A stretch of DNA of 64,000 nt from CAMLFJ01 sp040902305 (GTDB taxonomy: Bacteria > Methylomirabilota > Methylomirabilia > Rokubacteriales > CSP1-6): positions 1 through 64,000 of the forward strand of contig JBBDXN010000146.1 in NCBI GenBank assembly GCA_040902305.1. Direction: 5' to 3'. How positions within the stretch are numbered: position 1 is the stretch's first letter; each line of letters begins with the position of its first letter. The notes below the pieces were generated by a model. It had not been told where the DNA came from and did no database searches. It saw only the letters and a list, made by a program, of their open reading frames with translations. Shown piece after piece: positions 50,498 to 59,948 of the stretch. The position numbers were made by a program, and so were the translations under genes.

Positions 50498-52422
50498 GCC
50501 GCGGTGGGCTGGCCCGCGCCGAGGGTCAGCACCAGCCCGCCGATCCAGAGCCACGAGACCATGCGGTTGATCTGCACCTTGATGGTGGCGTGGGAGCCGT
50601 CGCGGGCGAACTCGCCCAGCACCAGGTAGAGATCCTCGATGAAGCCCAGCCGGTAGTCCACCGCCGCGATCGGGGTCTGCTCCTGCGGGTAGAACTTCTT
50701 GGCCGGCGTGAGGACGGTAAAGGGGCCCCGGCGATCGGTCACCGTGAAGGTCCCGGTGACCTTGAAGTGGTTGGACTCCTCGGAGGCCTGCAGGCCGTCG
50801 AAGCGGATCGTGTAACCGCCGAGCTCCAGGCTCTCCCCGCGATTGACCGTGGCCTCGTGCTGGGTGGACCAGGCCTGTGATCCCGCCACGCCGAGGGCGA
50901 TCACCAGGATGCCCAGATGCACCACGAAGCCCCCGTAGCGGCGGTTCTGGCGCAGCGCGAGCCCCCAGGTGGCCTCGCGCCAGCCGTCGCCGGTGCGCCG
51001 CCGCGCGCGGGCAGCGCGGCCGAAGTCGAGCGCGATGGTGGCGGCGACGAAGAGCACCAGGGCGAAGCAGAGCAGCACGATGGCGTTGCCCACCCCGAGG
51101 GCCCAGCAGAGCGCGGCGCCCCCGATGCCGACCAGGACCGGCTTGAGGAAATTGCGCCGGAGGTTCTCAGCGGAGGCGCGGCGCCAGGCGATCAGCGGGC
51201 CCACGCCCATCAGGAAGATCAGGGCCAGGAAGATCGGGATGCTGACCAGGTTGAAGAAGGGCGCGCCCACGCTGACCTTCACGCCCTTCACCGCTTCCGA
51301 CAGCAGCGGGAACACGGTGCCGAAGAAGACGGTGAAGGCCGCGGCCACCAGGAAGAGGTTGTTCAGGAGGAAGGCGGACTCGCGCGAGACGATCGAGTCG
51401 AGCTCGCTCTGCCCCCGCAGCCGGTCCAGGCGCCACGCGAGCATCGAGAAGGCGCCGAGCACGACCAGGGCCAGGAAGGCGAGGAAGAACTGGCCGACCG
51501 AGCCCTGGCTGAACGCGTGGACGGAGCCGATGATGCCCGAGCGGGTCAGGAACGTGCCGAAGAGCGTGAGGCTGAACGTGAGGATGATCAGGGTCAGGTT
51601 CCAGAGCTTCAGCATGCGCCGCCGCTCCTGGATCATCGCCGAGTGCAGGAACGCGGTGGCGGTGAGCCACGGCATGAAGGCCGCGTTCTCCACCGGGTCC
51701 CACGCCCAGTAGCCGCCCCAGCCGAGCACGTGATAGCTCCACCAGCCGCCGATCAGGAGGCCGAGCGAGAGGAAGTACCAGGCCACGATGGTCCAGCGGC
51801 GGGTGATCGTGATCCACTCGTCCCCGGTGCGGCCCACGATGAGGGCGGCCATCGCGAAGGCGAACGGCACCGTGAAGCCGGTGAAGCCCAGGTAGAGCGC
51901 CACCGGGTGCGTGATCATCCCGGAGTCCTCGAGCAGCGGGTTGAGGCCGCGGCCGTCGGCGGGGATGGGCGCGAGGCGCTCGAAGGGCGGCGCCGGGATC
52001 GTCATCACGAGGAGGAAGAACGAGGAGACGCCGAGCATCACCGCGAGGGTCCACGGGTAGAGCTGCGGCTGCGCGCGTCGATAGCGGCGCACCACGATCA
52101 GGGTGTACAGCGACAGCATCCACGCCCACAGGATGATCGAGCCCTCGAGCGCGCCCCAGAGCGCGGTGATGCGGTAGTAGAACGGCGTGCCGCGGTTCGT
52201 GTTGCTGGCCACGTACTTCACCGAGAAGTCGAAGGTGAGGAAGGCGTAGACCAGCAGCAGCATGCAGGCGGTGATGAGCAGCCAGACGCCGATCGCGGCG
52301 CGCTCGGAGGAGCGCCGCAGGTCGGGCCGATGCCTCGAGCCGCTCAGGGCGGCCGCGCCGGCGCCGTACACCGCCAGCAGCAGGGCCGCCACCGTCAGCG
52401 CGTAGCCCAGCTCCGGCGTCAT
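50494..52422 (-). CDS. ccmF: haem lyase subunit CcmF
   Basis: A 642-residue, multi-span membrane protein. The WWD motif region is WSYHVLGWGGYWAWDPVENA followed by FMPWLTATAFLHSAM; TFSLTLFGTFLTRSGIIGSV and HAFSQGSVG follow; C-terminal GGFVVHLGILVIALGVAGS and the periplasmic domain YTIRFDGLQASEESNHF are typical CcmF. It ligates haem, delivered by CcmE, to apocytochrome c. ATG 52422 overlaps the ccmE stop (ATGA). Confidence 0.94.
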   Translation of the reverse strand: MTPELGYALTVAALLLAVYGAGAAALSGSRHRPDLRRSSERAAIGVWLLITACMLLLVYAFLTFDFSVKYVASNTNRGTPFYYRITALWGALEGSIILWAWMLSLYTLIVVRRYRRAQPQLYPWTLAVMLGVSSFFLLVMTIPAPPFERLAPIPADGRGLNPLLEDSGMITHPVALYLGFTGFTVPFAFAMAALIVGRTGDEWITITRRWTIVAWYFLSLGLLIGGWWSYHVLGWGGYWAWDPVENAAFMPWLTATAFLHSAMIQERRRMLKLWNLTLIILTFSLTLFGTFLTRSGIIGSVHAFSQGSVGQFFLAFLALVVLGAFSMLAWRLDRLRGQSELDSIVSRESAFLLNNLFLVAAAFTVFFGTVFPLLSEAVKGVKVSVGAPFFNLVSIPIFLALIFLMGVGPLIAWRRASAENLRRNFLKPVLVGIGGAALCWALGVGNAIVLLCFALVLFVAATIALDFGRAARARRRTGDGWREATWGLALRQNRRYGGFVVHLGILVIALGVAGSQAWSTQHEATVNRGESLELGGYTIRFDGLQASEESNHFKVTGTFTVTDRRGPFTVLTPAKKFYPQEQTPIAAVDYRLGFIEDLYLVLGEFARDGSHATIKVQINRMVSWLWIGGLVLTLGAGQPTAA

Positions 52423-52865
52423 GGCTTGCCGTCTCCGCCGCGCAGGGTCTTGAGCAATTCCTGGTAGCCCGCCTGGCTCGCGTCGTGGGGGGCCTTGTAC
52501 TCCTCCGAGTGCTTGGCCAGGATGGTCGCGGCCTGGAAGTAGCCGTCGCGGCTCCAGGTGCCCTCGACGACGGCGCCGCGCGCCTCCGCGAAGAGATCGG
52601 GCGGCGTGCCACGATGGCGCACCGGCACCGTGGCCTGGCCGTCCGAGAGCGTGAAGCGCAGGTCGAGGCTCCGGGGATCCCACGAGAGCGTGCCGGGCTG
52701 GACCATGCCGCCGAGGCGATAGGCCTTGCCGGGCACCGCGGCTGCGCCCAGCTCGCTCGGGGTGACGAAGTACACCACCGACTGGGTCACGCCCGCGTAC
52801 ACGAGATAGGCGAGCGCGGCCACGATGACGAGGCCGCCTCCGATGAACTTCGCCTTGCGGTTCAT
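52419..52865 (-). CDS. ccmE: haem chaperone CcmE
   Basis: A 148-residue periplasmic haem chaperone with N-terminal anchor (FIGGGLVIVAALAYLVYAGV) and OB-fold core (YRLGGMVQPGTLSWDPRSLD, VPVRHRGTPPDLFAEARGAV, VEGTWSRDGYF). The haem-binding site is LAKHSEEYKAP, with the covalent His followed by the conserved Tyr (HxxxY). Overlaps ccmD by 4 bases. Confidence 0.94.
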   Translation of the reverse strand: MNRKAKFIGGGLVIVAALAYLVYAGVTQSVVYFVTPSELGAAAVPGKAYRLGGMVQPGTLSWDPRSLDLRFTLSDGQATVPVRHRGTPPDLFAEARGAVVEGTWSRDGYFQAATILAKHSEEYKAPHDASQAGYQELLKTLRGGDGKP

Positions 52866-52996
52866 GCCGCGCGCGGTTTCGCGGGCCGGCGCGCGGCGAG
52901 CGCGCGGGTCCGGCGCGCCAGGTGGCGCCAGTAGGCGAGGAGCGCGACGGCGGCGATGCCGTACGCGGCGAGCACGTAGCCCCAGTTGGCCGGCAT
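52862..52996 (-). CDS. ccmD: haem exporter protein CcmD
   Basis: A 44-residue single-span protein: MPANWGYVLAAYGIAAVALL, then AYWRHLARRTRALAARR. The short membrane segment and Arg-rich tail are typical of CcmD, which releases haem-loaded CcmE from the CcmABC complex. It sits between ccmC and ccmE with 4-base and 1-base overlaps. Confidence 0.85.
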   Translation of the reverse strand: MPANWGYVLAAYGIAAVALLAYWRHLARRTRALAARRPAKPRAA

Positions 52997-53637
52997 CAGG
53001 TCTGCTCCTCGAGGCGGGCGATCTCCATCCGCCGCGACAGGAAGTAGGCGAACAGCAGGGTGAACGCCACCCAGTTCACGAACAGGGCGAGCCCGATGGC
53101 CGGATCGATGGGGGACCGCTCGGGCCCCAGGATCGTGGAGGGCTGGTGCAGCGCCCGCCACCACTTGACCGAGAAGTGGACGATCGGGATATTGACCGCG
53201 CCGAGGATGCCGACCACCGCCGCGTAGCGGGCCCGCGCGTCGGGCTCCTCGATCAGGCTGCGCAGCAGGAGATAGCCCACGTAGACCAGGAACAGCACTG
53301 CGGTCGAGGTGAGCCGCGCGTCCCAGGTCCACCAGGTGCCCCAGGTCGGCTTGCCCCAGATCGAGCCGGAGACGATGGTGAGACCGGTGAACAGCACGCC
53401 GATCTCGCCGGCCGCGCCGGCCAGGCGGTCCCAGCCGGCGCGGCGAGAGGCCAGGTAGCCGATGCTGCCGAGCAGGACGAGCCCGAAGGCCAGGTAGGCG
53501 GTGAGCACCGCCGGCACGTGGAGATACATGATGCGCTGCACGTTGCCCTGCACGGCCTCGCGGGGGGCATAGCCGAAGCCGGCGGCGAGGCCCGCCACCA
53601 GTCCCAGCACCGTGAGCCAGCCGAGCGCGCGCGTCAT
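52996..53637 (-). CDS. ccmC: haem exporter permease CcmC
   Basis: A 213-residue six-span membrane protein. Haem-handling WWD motif: GKPTWGTWWTWDARLTS; flanking conserved His in QRIMYLHVPAVLTAYLA and VHFSVKWWRALHQPSTI. It attaches haem to CcmE. Stop overlaps the ccmD start; one base separates it from ccmB. Confidence 0.94.
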   Translation of the reverse strand: MTRALGWLTVLGLVAGLAAGFGYAPREAVQGNVQRIMYLHVPAVLTAYLAFGLVLLGSIGYLASRRAGWDRLAGAAGEIGVLFTGLTIVSGSIWGKPTWGTWWTWDARLTSTAVLFLVYVGYLLLRSLIEEPDARARYAAVVGILGAVNIPIVHFSVKWWRALHQPSTILGPERSPIDPAIGLALFVNWVAFTLLFAYFLSRRMEIARLEEQT

Positions 53638-53638
53638 C

Positions 53639-54435
53639 TCAACCTTCCAGCACGAACTCGAACGTGAGCAGCCCGATCGTGATGTAGACGAGATCGGCGC
53701 CGGCGAGCAGCTTGAGCCAGTGGGCCACGTCGGCCAGCGGCTGGCCCAGCAGCAGGGCCTGGGTGGCGCTCACGGTGGCGAGCAGGATCGGCACCTGCAC
53801 GGGCAGGAGCAGCACCGGGAAGAGCAGCTCGCGGGCGCGTATCTGGGTGGTCATCGCCGCGAAGAGCGTGCCCACCGCCGCGAGGCCGATGGTGCCCAGC
53901 GCCAGGACCAGGGCCAGCGGCGCGGCCGGCGTCCAGAGATCCACGTTGTAGAACACGGCGAAGAGTACCACCAGGATGATCTGGACGGCCGTCATCAGCA
54001 CGCAGTTCCCCGCGAGCTTGCCGAGATAGATGGCCGACTTGTCGCCGGGGGTGAGCCGCAGGCCCTCCCAGCAGTCGTTCTCGCGCTCGCCGAGGAAGCT
54101 CCGGCCGAGGCCGAGCAGCCCGGCCAGGATGAAGCCGAGCCAGAGCAGGCCCGGCACCGCGGCGGCCAGGCGCTCGCGATCCGGGCCCAGCGCGAACTGG
54201 AAGAGGAAGAGCAGCAGCAGGCAGAAAAACACCAGTGCGTTGGCGTGCTCCTTCGCCCGCCGCTCGATCAGGAGGTCTTTCCAGAGCACTATCAAAGCGC
54301 GCCTGGTGTAAGACGAGACCGCGCTGCGGCTGCGCTCCTTCGCGCAAGCGGATGTCCAGCTCGCTCGAACGTCGCGGATCTCGGGTCGGCGGTTGGGCTC
54401 CTTCGCGCCAGCGCTCATCCGAGCTGCACGCCCGC

Positions 54436-54439
<4 letters not shown>
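53639..54439 (-). CDS. ccmB: haem exporter permease CcmB with altered N-terminus
   Basis: A 266-residue protein whose CcmB core is intact: RRALIVLWKDLLIERRAKEH, LGRSFLGERENDCWEGLRLT, PGDKSAIYLGKLAGN, FAAMTTQIRARELLFPVLLL, LPVQVPILLA. CcmB is usually about 220 residues and starts just before that first block; here about 45 extra residues (MSAGAKEPNRRP..., ACAKERSRS...) precede it, encoded by two imperfect direct repeats (54328-54363, 54391-54426). I use GTG 54439 since it overlaps the ccmA stop (GTGA) like its neighbours; ATG 54418 is the alternative. The native start has been lost. Confidence 0.83.
54328..54426. repeat. pair of imperfect direct repeats in the ccmB 5' end
   Basis: Two copies of about 36 bp (54328-54363 and 54391-54426) share GCTCCTTCGCGC and a downstream AGCG...TCC.AGCT block, separated by 27 bases. 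They lie in the N-terminal extension of ccmB and look like a tandem insertion of a dispersed sequence. Confidence 0.55.
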
Positions 54440-55143
<704 letters not shown>

Positions 55144-55218
55144 GTCCGTGAAAAAGGGGAAACGGTGGCCCGTCTCCCCCGACCCGCTACGAAGACTGGG
55201 TAGGACCCGACGATCGCC

Positions 55219-56097
55219 TTACCTGGCCGGGGAATTGGCCATGGCGCGCAGCCGCGCCACCCGCTCCGCGATGGGCGGGTGCGTCGCGAACAGGGTGGTC
55301 CAGCCGCCGCCGGTGAGGGGATTGACGATGAACAGATGCGCGGTCGCGGGCGTGGCGTGCATCGGCGCCACCTTGGACGCCATCTCGAGCTTCTCGAGCG
55401 CCTTGGCCAGGCCCCAGGGCTGGCCGGCGATCTTGGCGCCGCTGGCATCGGCCTGGAACTCCCGGGAGCGCGAGACCGCGAGCTGGATCAGCATGGCCGC
55501 GATCGGGGCCAGCACGATCATCAGCAGCCCGCCGACCAGGCCGCCGCCCCCCGACTCGGAGTTGTCGCTGTCGCGCCGGCCGCCGCCGAAGATCATCGCC
55601 CACTGGGCCATCTGGGCCATGTACGTGATGGCCCCGGCCAGGGTGGCGGCGATGGCCATGATCAGCGTGTCACGGTTCTGCACGTGGGACAGCTCGTGGG
55701 CCAGCACGCCCTCCAGCTCGTCCTCGCTCATGATGCGGAGGATCCCGTCCGTGACCGCCACCGCGGCGTGCTGCGGGTTGCGGCCGGTGGCGAAGGCGTT
55801 CGGGGTCTCTTGCGGGATGATGTAGACCCGCGGCATCGGCATGCCCGCGCGGGTCGCCAGGGTCCGGACGATGCGGTAGAGCCCGGGGGCCGACGCCTCG
55901 TCCACCGGCTGGGCCCGGTACATGGCGAGCACGATGCGGTCGGAGAACCAGTAGCTCCCGAAGTTCATCACCATGGCCAGCACGAAGGCCATGACCATGC
56001 CGCTTTGCCCGCCGAGCGCCCCGCCGATGAGCACGAGCAGCATGGTCAGGGCCGCCAGCAGGACACCGGTCTTCATGAGGCTTGCCATGGTGCTCAT
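55219..56097 (-). CDS. htpX: membrane zinc protease HtpX
   Basis: A 292-residue M48 protease with two N-terminal membrane segments (about 10-50), catalytic HELSHVQNRDTLIMAI (HExxH), two more segments (about 150-200) and the third ligand in SRSREFQADASGAKIAGQ. NAFATGRNPQHAAVAVTDGI is a strong HtpX signature. It removes damaged membrane proteins. Supported by its own promoter and GGGAGG ribosome site. Confidence 0.94.
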   Translation of the reverse strand: MSTMASLMKTGVLLAALTMLLVLIGGALGGQSGMVMAFVLAMVMNFGSYWFSDRIVLAMYRAQPVDEASAPGLYRIVRTLATRAGMPMPRVYIIPQETPNAFATGRNPQHAAVAVTDGILRIMSEDELEGVLAHELSHVQNRDTLIMAIAATLAGAITYMAQMAQWAMIFGGGRRDSDNSESGGGGLVGGLLMIVLAPIAAMLIQLAVSRSREFQADASGAKIAGQPWGLAKALEKLEMASKVAPMHATPATAHLFIVNPLTGGGWTTLFATHPPIAERVARLRAMANSPAR

Positions 56098-56109
56098 CCT
56101 CCCGACCGA

Positions 56110-56138
56110 ATGCTAGCAGTCGACCCCCGGACCGTCAA
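56110..56138 (-). promoter_or_regulatory. sigma-70-type promoter for htpX
   Basis: On the minus strand TTGACG (56138-56133), 17 bases, TAGCAT (56115-56110), about 13 bases before the ATG at 56097. No heat-shock-type motif was seen. Confidence 0.55.
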
Positions 56139-56167
56139 GCAAGTGGGGAGGTTAGCGGGCATTGGAG

Positions 56168-56196
56168 TTGACAAGGGGTACCCCCGTGCTTATACT
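56168..56196 (+). promoter_or_regulatory. sigma-70-type promoter for the yceD-rpmF-fab operon
   Basis: TTGACA (56168-56173), 17 bases, TATACT (56191-56196): the best sigma-70 match in the window. The start near 56203 leaves a leader of about 50 bases before GTG 56252. It and the htpX promoter are divergent, 30 bases apart. Confidence 0.75.
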
Positions 56197-56251
56197 GACG
56201 CGTCTCAAGGGAAACTCCTTAATTGACAGAAAGTTAGGCGAGGTTGTTCAC

Positions 56252-56761
56252 GTGCTCATCCAGGTTGCCGACATTCCCCCCGACGGGCTGCGTATCGAGG
56301 GAACCGCCGACTTCCCGCGGCCGTTCCAGGATGCCGCCTGGACCCTCGACGACCTCGCGCTGACCGTCGAGAAGGACGGTGACACGGTCTTCGTCCGCGG
56401 GGATCTCTCGGCCCGGGTGCCGCTCACGTGCGGGCGGTGCCTGGAGGCCTACGCGGTGGCCGTCCACCCGACGGTGGATGCCCGCTTCGTGCCCGCTCCG
56501 GCGACCCGTGGGGAGGAGCGCGAGCTGGGCACCGCCGACCTCGAGACGGACGTCTATCAGCACGGGAGCCTCGACCTCACGGCCCTGCTCGAGACCGAGA
56601 CTACCCTGGCCCTGCCCATGAAGCCGCTGTGCCGGGAAGCCTGCCGCGGGCTGTGCCCCGTGTGCGGCGGCAACCGCAACGCCACGGCCTGCGCGTGCGA
56701 GACGCGCGCGCCCGACCCCCGCTGGACGGCCCTCAAGGACTGGGCCGGCCGGCCGAGATAG
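56252..56761 (+). CDS. yceD: YceD/DUF177 family protein
   Basis: A 169-residue DUF177 protein, usually encoded just before rpmF and linked to 23S rRNA accumulation or ribosome assembly. Conserved ARVPLTCGRCLEAYAVAVHP (CxxC) and the C-terminal cysteine cluster CREACRGLCPVCGGNRNATA followed by CAC. GTG 56252 is chosen because the promoter places transcription start near 56203; the frame extends upstream to 56162, but that would start before the mRNA. It begins the operon. Confidence 0.88.
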   Translation: MLIQVADIPPDGLRIEGTADFPRPFQDAAWTLDDLALTVEKDGDTVFVRGDLSARVPLTCGRCLEAYAVAVHPTVDARFVPAPATRGEERELGTADLETDVYQHGSLDLTALLETETTLALPMKPLCREACRGLCPVCGGNRNATACACETRAPDPRWTALKDWAGRPR

Positions 56762-56780
56762 AGGAGACAGGAGCGACCCG

Positions 56781-56963
56781 ATGCCTCTGCCCAAGCGACG
56801 ACACTCCAAGACCCGCGGCCGCAAGCGGCGCACGCACTACAAGATGGTCGCCCCCACGCGGTCTCTCTGCCCGCAGTGCCGCGAGGTCAAGCCCCCCCAC
56901 CACATCTGCCCCCACTGCGGTTTCTACAAGGGGCGGGAAGTCATCTCGGTCGAAGGAGAATAG
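56781..56963 (+). CDS. rpmF: 50S ribosomal protein L32
   Basis: A 60-residue L32: MPLPKRRHSKTRGRKRRTHY, then the zinc-type cysteines LCPQCREVK and ICPHCGFYKGREV. Length and order (after yceD, before plsX) are classical. AGGAG-like ribosome site upstream. Confidence 0.96.
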   Translation: MPLPKRRHSKTRGRKRRTHYKMVAPTRSLCPQCREVKPPHHICPHCGFYKGREVISVEGE

Positions 56964-57001
56964 CTTCCGGCCGAGCCCGGCCGTGCCATAAGATCGGCGC
57001 C

Positions 57002-58027
57002 ATGAAGATCGCGGTCGACGCCATGGGAGGCGATTTCGGCCCGGCCGTCGTGGTCGAGGGCGCGGTGGCGGCGTGCCGGGAGTTCGGGCTGGCCTCGGTG
57101 CTGGTGGGGGACCGGGCGGCCATCGAGCGGGAGATCGGGCGGCTCGGGGCCCAGGACCTGCCGGTCACGGTGCGTCACGCCTCGCAGGTGGTGGGGATGG
57201 CGGAGGCGCCCTCGCAGGCGCTCCGCCGCAAGCGCGACTCGTCGCTGCGGGTGGCCGCCGAGCTGGTGAAGGAAGGCGAGTGCGGCGCCATCGTCTCCGC
57301 GGGCAATACCGGCGCGGCCATGGCGATCAGCATGTACGTGATGGGCGTGCTGCCGGGGGTGGACCGGCCCGCGATCGCGGCGCCGCTGCCGAGCCTGGCC
57401 GGCTACACCGTGCTGATCGACGCGGGAGCCAACGTGGATCCCAAGCCCCGCCAGCTCTTCCAGTTCGCGGTGATGGGGCACGTCTACTCGCGGCACATCG
57501 TCGGCAAGGACAATCCGCGGGTCGGCCTGCTGTCGGTGGGGGAGGAGGAGGGCAAGGGCAACGAGCTCACCCGCGAGGCCTACGAAGCCCTGCGCGGCTC
57601 GTCGCTCAACTTCATCGGCAACATCGAGGGGCGCGACATCTACAACGGGCGCTGCGACGTGGTGGTGACCGACGGCTTCACCGGCAACGTCTGCCTCAAG
57701 GTCTCCGAGAGCCTGGCCGAGATGCTCACCGCGATGATCCGCGAGGAGCTGTCGCGCGACATCCTCTCGGTGGCGGGGGCGGCCCTGTCCCGGCGGGCGT
57801 TCGCGCGCCTGAAGCGCCGGGTGGACTACACCGAGATGGGCGGGGCCCCCTTGCTCGGCATGAACGGCGCCGCCATCATCTGCCACGGGGCCTCGCCGGT
57901 GAAGGCGATCAAGAATGCGGTGCGCGTGGCCGCCGACTGGGTGCGCAACGACGTGAACCAGCACATCAAGACCGCGCTCGAGGCCGAGGCCGTCCTCGCC
58001 GAGGGACGGGAGGGAGGCCGCGAATGA
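57002..58027 (+). CDS. plsX: phosphate acyltransferase PlsX
   Basis: A 341-residue PlsX: IAVDAMGGDFGPAVVVEGAV, VSAGNTGAAMAISMYVMGVL, VLIDAGANVDPKPRQLFQFA, VVTDGFTGNVCLKVSESL and MNGAAIICHGASPVKAIKNA. It makes acyl-phosphate from acyl-ACP for phospholipid synthesis. It overlaps fabH by ATGA. Confidence 0.95.
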   Translation: MKIAVDAMGGDFGPAVVVEGAVAACREFGLASVLVGDRAAIEREIGRLGAQDLPVTVRHASQVVGMAEAPSQALRRKRDSSLRVAAELVKEGECGAIVSAGNTGAAMAISMYVMGVLPGVDRPAIAAPLPSLAGYTVLIDAGANVDPKPRQLFQFAVMGHVYSRHIVGKDNPRVGLLSVGEEEGKGNELTREAYEALRGSSLNFIGNIEGRDIYNGRCDVVVTDGFTGNVCLKVSESLAEMLTAMIREELSRDILSVAGAALSRRAFARLKRRVDYTEMGGAPLLGMNGAAIICHGASPVKAIKNAVRVAADWVRNDVNQHIKTALEAEAVLAEGREGGRE

Positions 58028-59004
58028 ACCGGGCTCGCATCATCGGCGTGGGCGCGTTCGCACCGAAGCGGATCCTGACCAACCGGGAGCTCGAGAAGAT
58101 GATCGAGACCTCCGACGAGTGGATCGTCCAGCGCACCGGGATCCACGAGCGCCACATCGTCGACGAGGGCGAGGGGCCGGCGGACCTGGCCATCCGGGCC
58201 GCCCAGCAGGCGATGGAGCGGGCCCAGGTCACCGCGGAGGAGATCGACTTCATCGTGGTGGGCACCACCGCGGGGGACATGCATTTCCCCACCACCGCCA
58301 ACCTCGTCCAGCACCGCCTGGGCTGCCGCAACGCGGGCTCGGTGGACGTCTACGCGGCCTGCTCGGGCTCGGTCTACAGCCTGTCCATCGGCGCCCAGTA
58401 CGTCCAGACCGGCAAGTACCGCACCGTGCTGTGCATCGGGGCCGACTGCCTCTCCCGCATCACCGACTTCACCGACCGCGGTACCTGCATCCTGCTCGCC
58501 GACGCGGCAGGGGCGGCGGTGCTCCGCCCTTCCCCCGACGAGTCGGGCATCATCGACACCGATCTCTACTCGGACGGCCGCTACGGCGATCTGCTGATCC
58601 AGCCCGCGGGGGGCTCGCTGCGTCCCGCCACCCACGAGACGGTGGACCAGGGGCTGCACTTCGCCAAGATGAAGGGCAACGAGGTCTTCAAGGTCGCGGT
58701 GCGGATGTTCGGCGACTGCGCCGAGCGCATCCTGAAGAACAATGGCTTCGCGGCCGCCGACCTCGACCTCTTCGTGCCGCACCAGGCGAACCTCCGCATC
58801 ATCGAGGCCGCGGTCAAGCGCCTCAAGCTGCCGATGGACCGCGTGATGCTCAACGTGGAGCGCTACGGCAATACCGGCGCCGCCTCGGTCTACGTGGCGC
58901 TCGAGGAGGCGTGGTCGACCGGTCGCCTCAAGACCGGCGATCTCGTGCTGATGGCCGCCTTCGGGGGCGGCTTCACCTGGGGCGCGGCGCTGCTGCGATG
59001 GTAG
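58024..59004 (+). CDS. fabH: beta-ketoacyl-ACP synthase III
   Basis: A 326-residue FabH that starts fatty-acid synthesis by condensing acetyl-CoA with malonyl-ACP. Catalytic Cys in VYAACSGSVYSLSIG, His in FVPHQANLRIIEAAVKRL and Asn in ERYGNTGAASVYVALEEA. The N-terminal ETSDEWIVQRTGIHERHI is characteristic. Overlaps plsX and fabD. Confidence 0.95.
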   Translation: MNRARIIGVGAFAPKRILTNRELEKMIETSDEWIVQRTGIHERHIVDEGEGPADLAIRAAQQAMERAQVTAEEIDFIVVGTTAGDMHFPTTANLVQHRLGCRNAGSVDVYAACSGSVYSLSIGAQYVQTGKYRTVLCIGADCLSRITDFTDRGTCILLADAAGAAVLRPSPDESGIIDTDLYSDGRYGDLLIQPAGGSLRPATHETVDQGLHFAKMKGNEVFKVAVRMFGDCAERILKNNGFAAADLDLFVPHQANLRIIEAAVKRLKLPMDRVMLNVERYGNTGAASVYVALEEAWSTGRLKTGDLVLMAAFGGGFTWGAALLRW

Positions 59005-59948
59005 CGGGCGCGATCGCCTTCCTCTTTCCCGGCCAGGGCTCGCAGGAGGTCGGGATGGGCCGCGCCCTCGCGGAGCGCTCGCCCGCCGCGGCGGCGGTGT
59101 GGGCCGAGGCGGACGCCGCGCTCGGCTTCCCGCTCTCGACGCTCTGCTTCGAGGGGCCCGCCGCCGACCTCGCCCTGACTGCGAACACCCAGCCCGCCGT
59201 GCTCACCACGAGCGTGGCCGCCACCGCCGCGCTGGCCGAGCGGGGCGTGACTCCGGGGCTGGCCGCGGGCCACAGTCTCGGCGAGTACTCCGCCCTCGTG
59301 GTCGCGGGCGCGCTGCGCTTCGCGGACGCGCTGCGGCTGGTGCGCCGGCGCGGCGAGTTCATGCAGGAGGCGGTGCCGGTGGGCACCGGCGCGATGGCCG
59401 CGCTGCTGGGCGTGGAGCTGGCGACCGCCGAGCAGGTCTGCGCGGAGGCCGCGCAGGGCGAGGTGGTCGGGGTGGCCAATATCAACTCGCCGGGCCAGAT
59501 CGTCATCGCGGGGCACCGGAGCGCGGTGGAGCGCGCGGTCGCGGCGGCGGCGGCGCGCGGAGGCAAGAAGAGCGTGCTGCTCCCGGTGAGCGCGCCCTTC
59601 CACTGCGCGCTCATGAAGCCGGCGGCGGACCGCTTGGCCGCCGAGCTGGAGCGGGTGCCGGTGAGCGCCCCGCGCATTCCCGTGGTGAGGAACGCCGACG
59701 GCGGGGTGACCAGGACCGCGGACGAGGTGAAGCCCTTCCTGGTGCAGCAGGTGGCGAGCCCGGTGCGCTGGACGGCATGCACGGAGCGCCTGCAGCGCGA
59801 AGGGGCCACCGCGTTCCTGGAAGTCGGGCCGGGGCGCGTGCTGACCGGGCTGCTGAAGCGCACGCTCGACGGCGCGCGCGGCCACCCGGTGGAGGATCCG
59901 GCGTCCCTGGACCGGGCGGTCGCGGCGGTCGCGGGAGGCGCGGGGTGA
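58998..59948 (+). CDS. fabD: malonyl-CoA:ACP transacylase
   Basis: A 316-residue FabD. FLFPGQGSQEVGMG is the N-terminal signature, GHSLGEYSAL holds the nucleophilic Ser, and LLPVSAPFHCALMKPA the catalytic His. It loads malonyl groups on ACP for FabH and FabF. Overlaps the end of fabH by 7 bases and the start of fabG by GTGA. Confidence 0.95.
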   Translation: MVAGAIAFLFPGQGSQEVGMGRALAERSPAAAAVWAEADAALGFPLSTLCFEGPAADLALTANTQPAVLTTSVAATAALAERGVTPGLAAGHSLGEYSALVVAGALRFADALRLVRRRGEFMQEAVPVGTGAMAALLGVELATAEQVCAEAAQGEVVGVANINSPGQIVIAGHRSAVERAVAAAAARGGKKSVLLPVSAPFHCALMKPAADRLAAELERVPVSAPRIPVVRNADGGVTRTADEVKPFLVQQVASPVRWTACTERLQREGATAFLEVGPGRVLTGLLKRTLDGARGHPVEDPASLDRAVAAVAGGAG